This document shows, piece after piece, positions 61,510 through 64,000 of a DNA stretch of 64,000 bases. The stretch's first letter is position 1, and each line of letters opens with the position of its first letter. The stretch comes from Streptomyces sp. NBC_00536 (GTDB lineage Bacteria; Actinomycetota; Actinomycetes; Streptomycetales; Streptomycetaceae): the NCBI RefSeq assembly GCF_036346295.1, contig NZ_CP107819.1, positions 2,852,001 through 2,916,000 on the forward strand, given 5' to 3'. The translations under genes were made by a program, and so were the position numbers. A model generated the notes under the pieces. It ran no database searches, had not been told where the DNA came from, and saw nothing but the letters and a program-made list of their open reading frames with translations.

Positions 61510-64000
61510 CAGCTCAGATCACTTTCGAATTCATCGATCTCGTCCTGCGACAGGTCGAGCAGGGACAGGTCGGACGGGGTGAGGCCACCGGCCTCGGGGC
61601 GTTCCGCGAACTCGGTCAGGTCCGCCAGCGCCCGGAACCACAGGTCGGCGAGCCCGCGGATCTCCGGCTCGTCGAAGAGTTCGCCGGGCCAGGACCAGAT
61701 GGCCACCAGCCGTACGCCGTCGGGCCGGTCCTGCGCCACGGCGCTGAGGCCGACGGCGTGGGCCAGCGGCCGGGCGTCGCCGCCGCCGCTGCCGAGGGTC
61801 TCGGTCGCCTCGGGCGGCGCCGCCCAGTCCGCGGAGCGGGTGGCGGCCTCGTCCACGGCACCGAACCGGCCGAGGTAGTTGAAGCCGATCTGCGGCTCGG
61901 CGTACCCGGCGAGTTCCCGGCCGGTCTCCGCGTTGAGGTGGCGCAGCAGGCCGTAGCCGATCCCCTTGTCCGGGACGGCGCGCAGCTGCTCCTTGACCCG
62001 CTTCAGCGCGGTGCCCAAATCGGGGGACGCCGCAGTGGTTGCCGTGCCCGGGTCGACGGCCACCGGGTAGATGCTGGTGAACCAGCCCACCGTGCGGGAC
62101 AGGTCCACCCCGTCGGCTATCTCCTCCCGGCCGTGGCCCTCCAGGCCCACCAGCACCGCGGAGCCTGCGTCTGCGGCGGCGCGGTCCGTGCGCCAGCGGG
62201 CGACCGCCAGGGCCAGCCCGGTCAGCAGCACCTCGTCGACGGCCGCGTTGAACACCGCGGGCACCCGTCCGAGGAGGGGTCCGGCCACCGCGTCGGGCAG
62301 GGTCACGGTCAGCTGGCGGGCCGTGGCGACGACGTCGCGGGCGGGGTCGAGGGGCCGGTGCGACAGGAGCGGGTCCCCGGTGGCGAGGACCGTCCTCCAC
62401 AGCTCCAGCTCCCCGGTCCGCGCCGGGGTGAGCGCCTGCTCCGCCAGGACGGAGGACCAGCGCCGGAAGGAGGTCCCGACGGGTTCGAGCCGGGGTTCTC
62501 GGCCCTCCGCCAGCGCCTCCCACGCGTGCTTCAGGTCTTCCTGGAGCACGCGCCAGGACACGCCGTCCACGGCGAGGTGGTGGACCAGTACGAGCAGCCG
62601 CCCCGGCCGGTCGGGGCCCGCGTCGAACCAGACCGCGCGGATCATGGCGCCGTCGGCGGGCGAGAGTTCGTCCTGCACGCGGGTCTGCGTCCCGGCGACC
62701 ACACCGATCAGGTCCCGCTGCGCCACGTCCGCGATGTCGCTGCGGCTCAGCAGCGCGGCCGCGTCGACGGCGCCCCGGGGGGCGACGACCAGGCGCCGGC
62801 CGTCGGGGCCGGAGACGATCCGCGAGCGCAGGGTGTCGTGGTGGTCGACGACGGCCTGGAGGGTGGCCGCGAGCCGCTCCCGCGTGCAGTCCGCGGGCAG
62901 TTGGAGGAGGGCCGCCTGGTGGACGGCGTCCGTCGGGCCGCCCCGCTCGTACAGGTCGAGCATGACCGGGGTGAGGGCGAGTTCGCCGATGGCGTCCTCG
63001 GGGGCCTCGGCGGTCCGCTGCTCGTCCGTCCTGGCGATCCGGGCGAGTGCCCGGACCGTCTTGTGCTTGAAGACGTCCCGCAGGCTGATCAGCAGCCCCG
63101 CCTTGCGGGCCCGGCCCGCGAGCTGGATGGAGACGATGCTGTCGCCGCCCAGTTCGAAGAAGTCGTCGTCGGGACCGACCCCGGGAGCGCCGAGGAGTTC
63201 GGCGAAGAGCCCGGCCAGCACGGCCTCGCGGGAGGCGGTGTCCGCCGCCCCGCCGTCGGCGGCCGGTTCTCCGGCCGGGGCCGCGGGAGCGTCCCCGCCC
63301 GCCGTCGGCGCCAGGCGGGCGCGGATCCCCGCCCACCACGCGGTCAGCGGATCCCCGTCCGCCGGGGCCGGTGCGCGCAGGCCGCCCGCGAGGGCTTCCA
63401 GCACCTCACGCAGACCCTGTGCGACGGTCTCGGCCTCGGCCTTGGTGATCAGGTCGGGGCGGTAGCCCAGTCCGCAGTGCAGCTGGTCGCCGGAGAGTCC
63501 CGCGTCCAGGGTGAGCGGGTAGTGGGTCGCGTCGTTCATCTCCAGGTCGACGGCGCGGACCTGGTCGCAGGCGCCGCCGAACCCGGCCCCGTCGGCCGGG
63601 ATGTTCTGGAACACGAGCAGGGTGTCGAAGAGTTCGCCCTTGCCCACGATCCGCTGGAGGTCGACGAGCCGGATGTGCTGGTGCGCCGTCAGGTCGACCT
63701 GCTGGTTCCACAGGCGGGAGAGCAGGACGTCGGCCCGCTCGCCGGGCCGGTGGGCGACGCGTACGGGGACGGTGTTGATGAACAGGCCCACCATCCGCTC
63801 GATGCCGGGGACCTCCGGCGGCCTGCCGGAGACGGTGGCGCCGAACACCACGTCGTCGTGGCCGGTGAGCCGGGAGAGCAGCAGCCCCCAGGCGGCCTGG
63901 ACGACCGTGTTCATGGTGGTCCCGTGGCGGCCCGCAAGTGCGGTGAGCCCGGCCACCAGCTCGCCGCCGAAGGTGACGGAGAGCTTCTCGGTGGCGACCG
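61509..64000 (-). CDS. NRPS, C-terminal part: (C)-PCP-E, A domain absent (partial)
   Basis: The frame is open to the right edge, so only the last 830 or so residues are seen. The end of a C domain (SGRPPEVPGIERMVGLFINT, LVDLQRIVGKGELFDT) is followed by a short Ala/Pro linker and then directly by a PCP (DDDFFELGGDSIVSIQLAGR). An epimerisation domain follows (LVHHLAVDGVSWRVL, EGHGREEIADGVDLSRTVGW, IGFNYLGRFG). Thus the last module has no A domain, as in module 1 of the next gene. The protein ends in DLSQDEIDEFESDLS, the same linker found inside the next protein between E and C, so the gene split may be a fission point. The start lies beyond base 64000. Confidence 0.92.
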   Translation of the reverse strand, partial: VATEKLSVTFGGELVAGLTALAGRHGTTMNTVVQAAWGLLLSRLTGHDDVVFGATVSGRPPEVPGIERMVGLFINTVPVRVAHRPGERADVLLSRLWNQQVDLTAHQHIRLVDLQRIVGKGELFDTLLVFQNIPADGAGFGGACDQVRAVDLEMNDATHYPLTLDAGLSGDQLHCGLGYRPDLITKAEAETVAQGLREVLEALAGGLRAPAPADGDPLTAWWAGIRARLAPTAGGDAPAAPAGEPAADGGAADTASREAVLAGLFAELLGAPGVGPDDDFFELGGDSIVSIQLAGRARKAGLLISLRDVFKHKTVRALARIARTDEQRTAEAPEDAIGELALTPVMLDLYERGGPTDAVHQAALLQLPADCTRERLAATLQAVVDHHDTLRSRIVSGPDGRRLVVAPRGAVDAAALLSRSDIADVAQRDLIGVVAGTQTRVQDELSPADGAMIRAVWFDAGPDRPGRLLVLVHHLAVDGVSWRVLQEDLKHAWEALAEGREPRLEPVGTSFRRWSSVLAEQALTPARTGELELWRTVLATGDPLLSHRPLDPARDVVATARQLTVTLPDAVAGPLLGRVPAVFNAAVDEVLLTGLALAVARWRTDRAAADAGSAVLVGLEGHGREEIADGVDLSRTVGWFTSIYPVAVDPGTATTAASPDLGTALKRVKEQLRAVPDKGIGYGLLRHLNAETGRELAGYAEPQIGFNYLGRFGAVDEAATRSADWAAPPEATETLGSGGGDARPLAHAVGLSAVAQDRPDGVRLVAIWSWPGELFDEPEIRGLADLWFRALADLTEFAERPEAGGLTPSDLSLLDLSQDEIDEFESDLS

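Noticed and set aside
48010..61878. A very long open frame (about 4600 codons) on the plus strand opposite the NRPS gene
   Set aside because: It is antisense to well-supported NRPS domains, shows Gly/Arg/Val-biased composition with no domain, and arises from high-GC codon bias in the real frame.

Overview
The window is high-GC DNA with many GTG starts, ATGA/GTGA gene overlaps and a few TTA codons. It most likely comes from a Streptomyces or a close relative. No ribosomal RNA or transposase is visible.

Bases 1-16.1 kb carry ordinary chromosomal genes. They are a Ser/Thr signalling set (end of a PknG-like kinase, PP2C phosphatase, VWA protein, FHA protein), a methyltransferase, a truncated globin, a hotdog thioesterase, the ribosome-associated ABC-F protein EttA, a PAP2/lipid-kinase fusion, a thioester-domain surface protein, a short SSB and two adjacent dynamin-like GTPases. 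A tRNA-Arg(TCT) with a terminator ends this block.

From 16.66 kb to the right edge lies one large biosynthetic gene cluster. (1) 34.65 to 16.66 kb, minus strand, is a chain of 18 closely packed genes: MbtH, ACP, four ketosynthase homologues, alpha/beta hydrolase, double-hotdog protein, two FabZ-like dehydratases, ketoreductase, DsbA-like isomerase (a highly reducing type II PKS set expected to make a polyunsaturated acyl chain), an A-PCP-TauD protein, SbnB, SbnA and SerA (supply of L-2,3-diaminopropionate), a YbaK-type tRNA deacylase and a type II thioesterase. (2) 35.7-40.3 kb, plus strand, is a 4-hydroxyphenylglycine pathway in three genes (HmaS, an Hmo-HpgT fusion, prephenate dehydrogenase), followed by an orphan histidine kinase and a DrrAB-like ABC exporter. 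(3) 43.6-46.4 kb, minus strand, holds two paralogous CxxC membrane proteins, each preceded by the same palindrome, around a small secreted protein that resembles tendamistat. (4) 46.6-64.0 kb, minus strand, holds two NRPS genes. The complete one reads C-PCP-E / C-A-PCP-E / C-A-PCP / C-A-PCP-TE. The one running off the window ends in (C)-PCP-E.

Together the genes suggest a lipopeptide with an unsaturated acyl cap, several D-residues, 4-hydroxyphenylglycine and diaminopropionate (possibly hydroxylated), released by a TE. The most unusual points are: two consecutive epimerising modules without A domains; the A-PCP-TauD protein placed beside the diaminopropionate genes; four ketosynthase homologues of which two have Arg instead of the active Cys; a tRNA-editing protein in the diaminopropionate operon; the palindrome-controlled CxxC membrane pair; and the tendamistat-like protein without the inhibitory triad. 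I do not recognise the product. Further NRPS genes, including those that would use 4-hydroxyphenylglycine, probably lie beyond base 64000.
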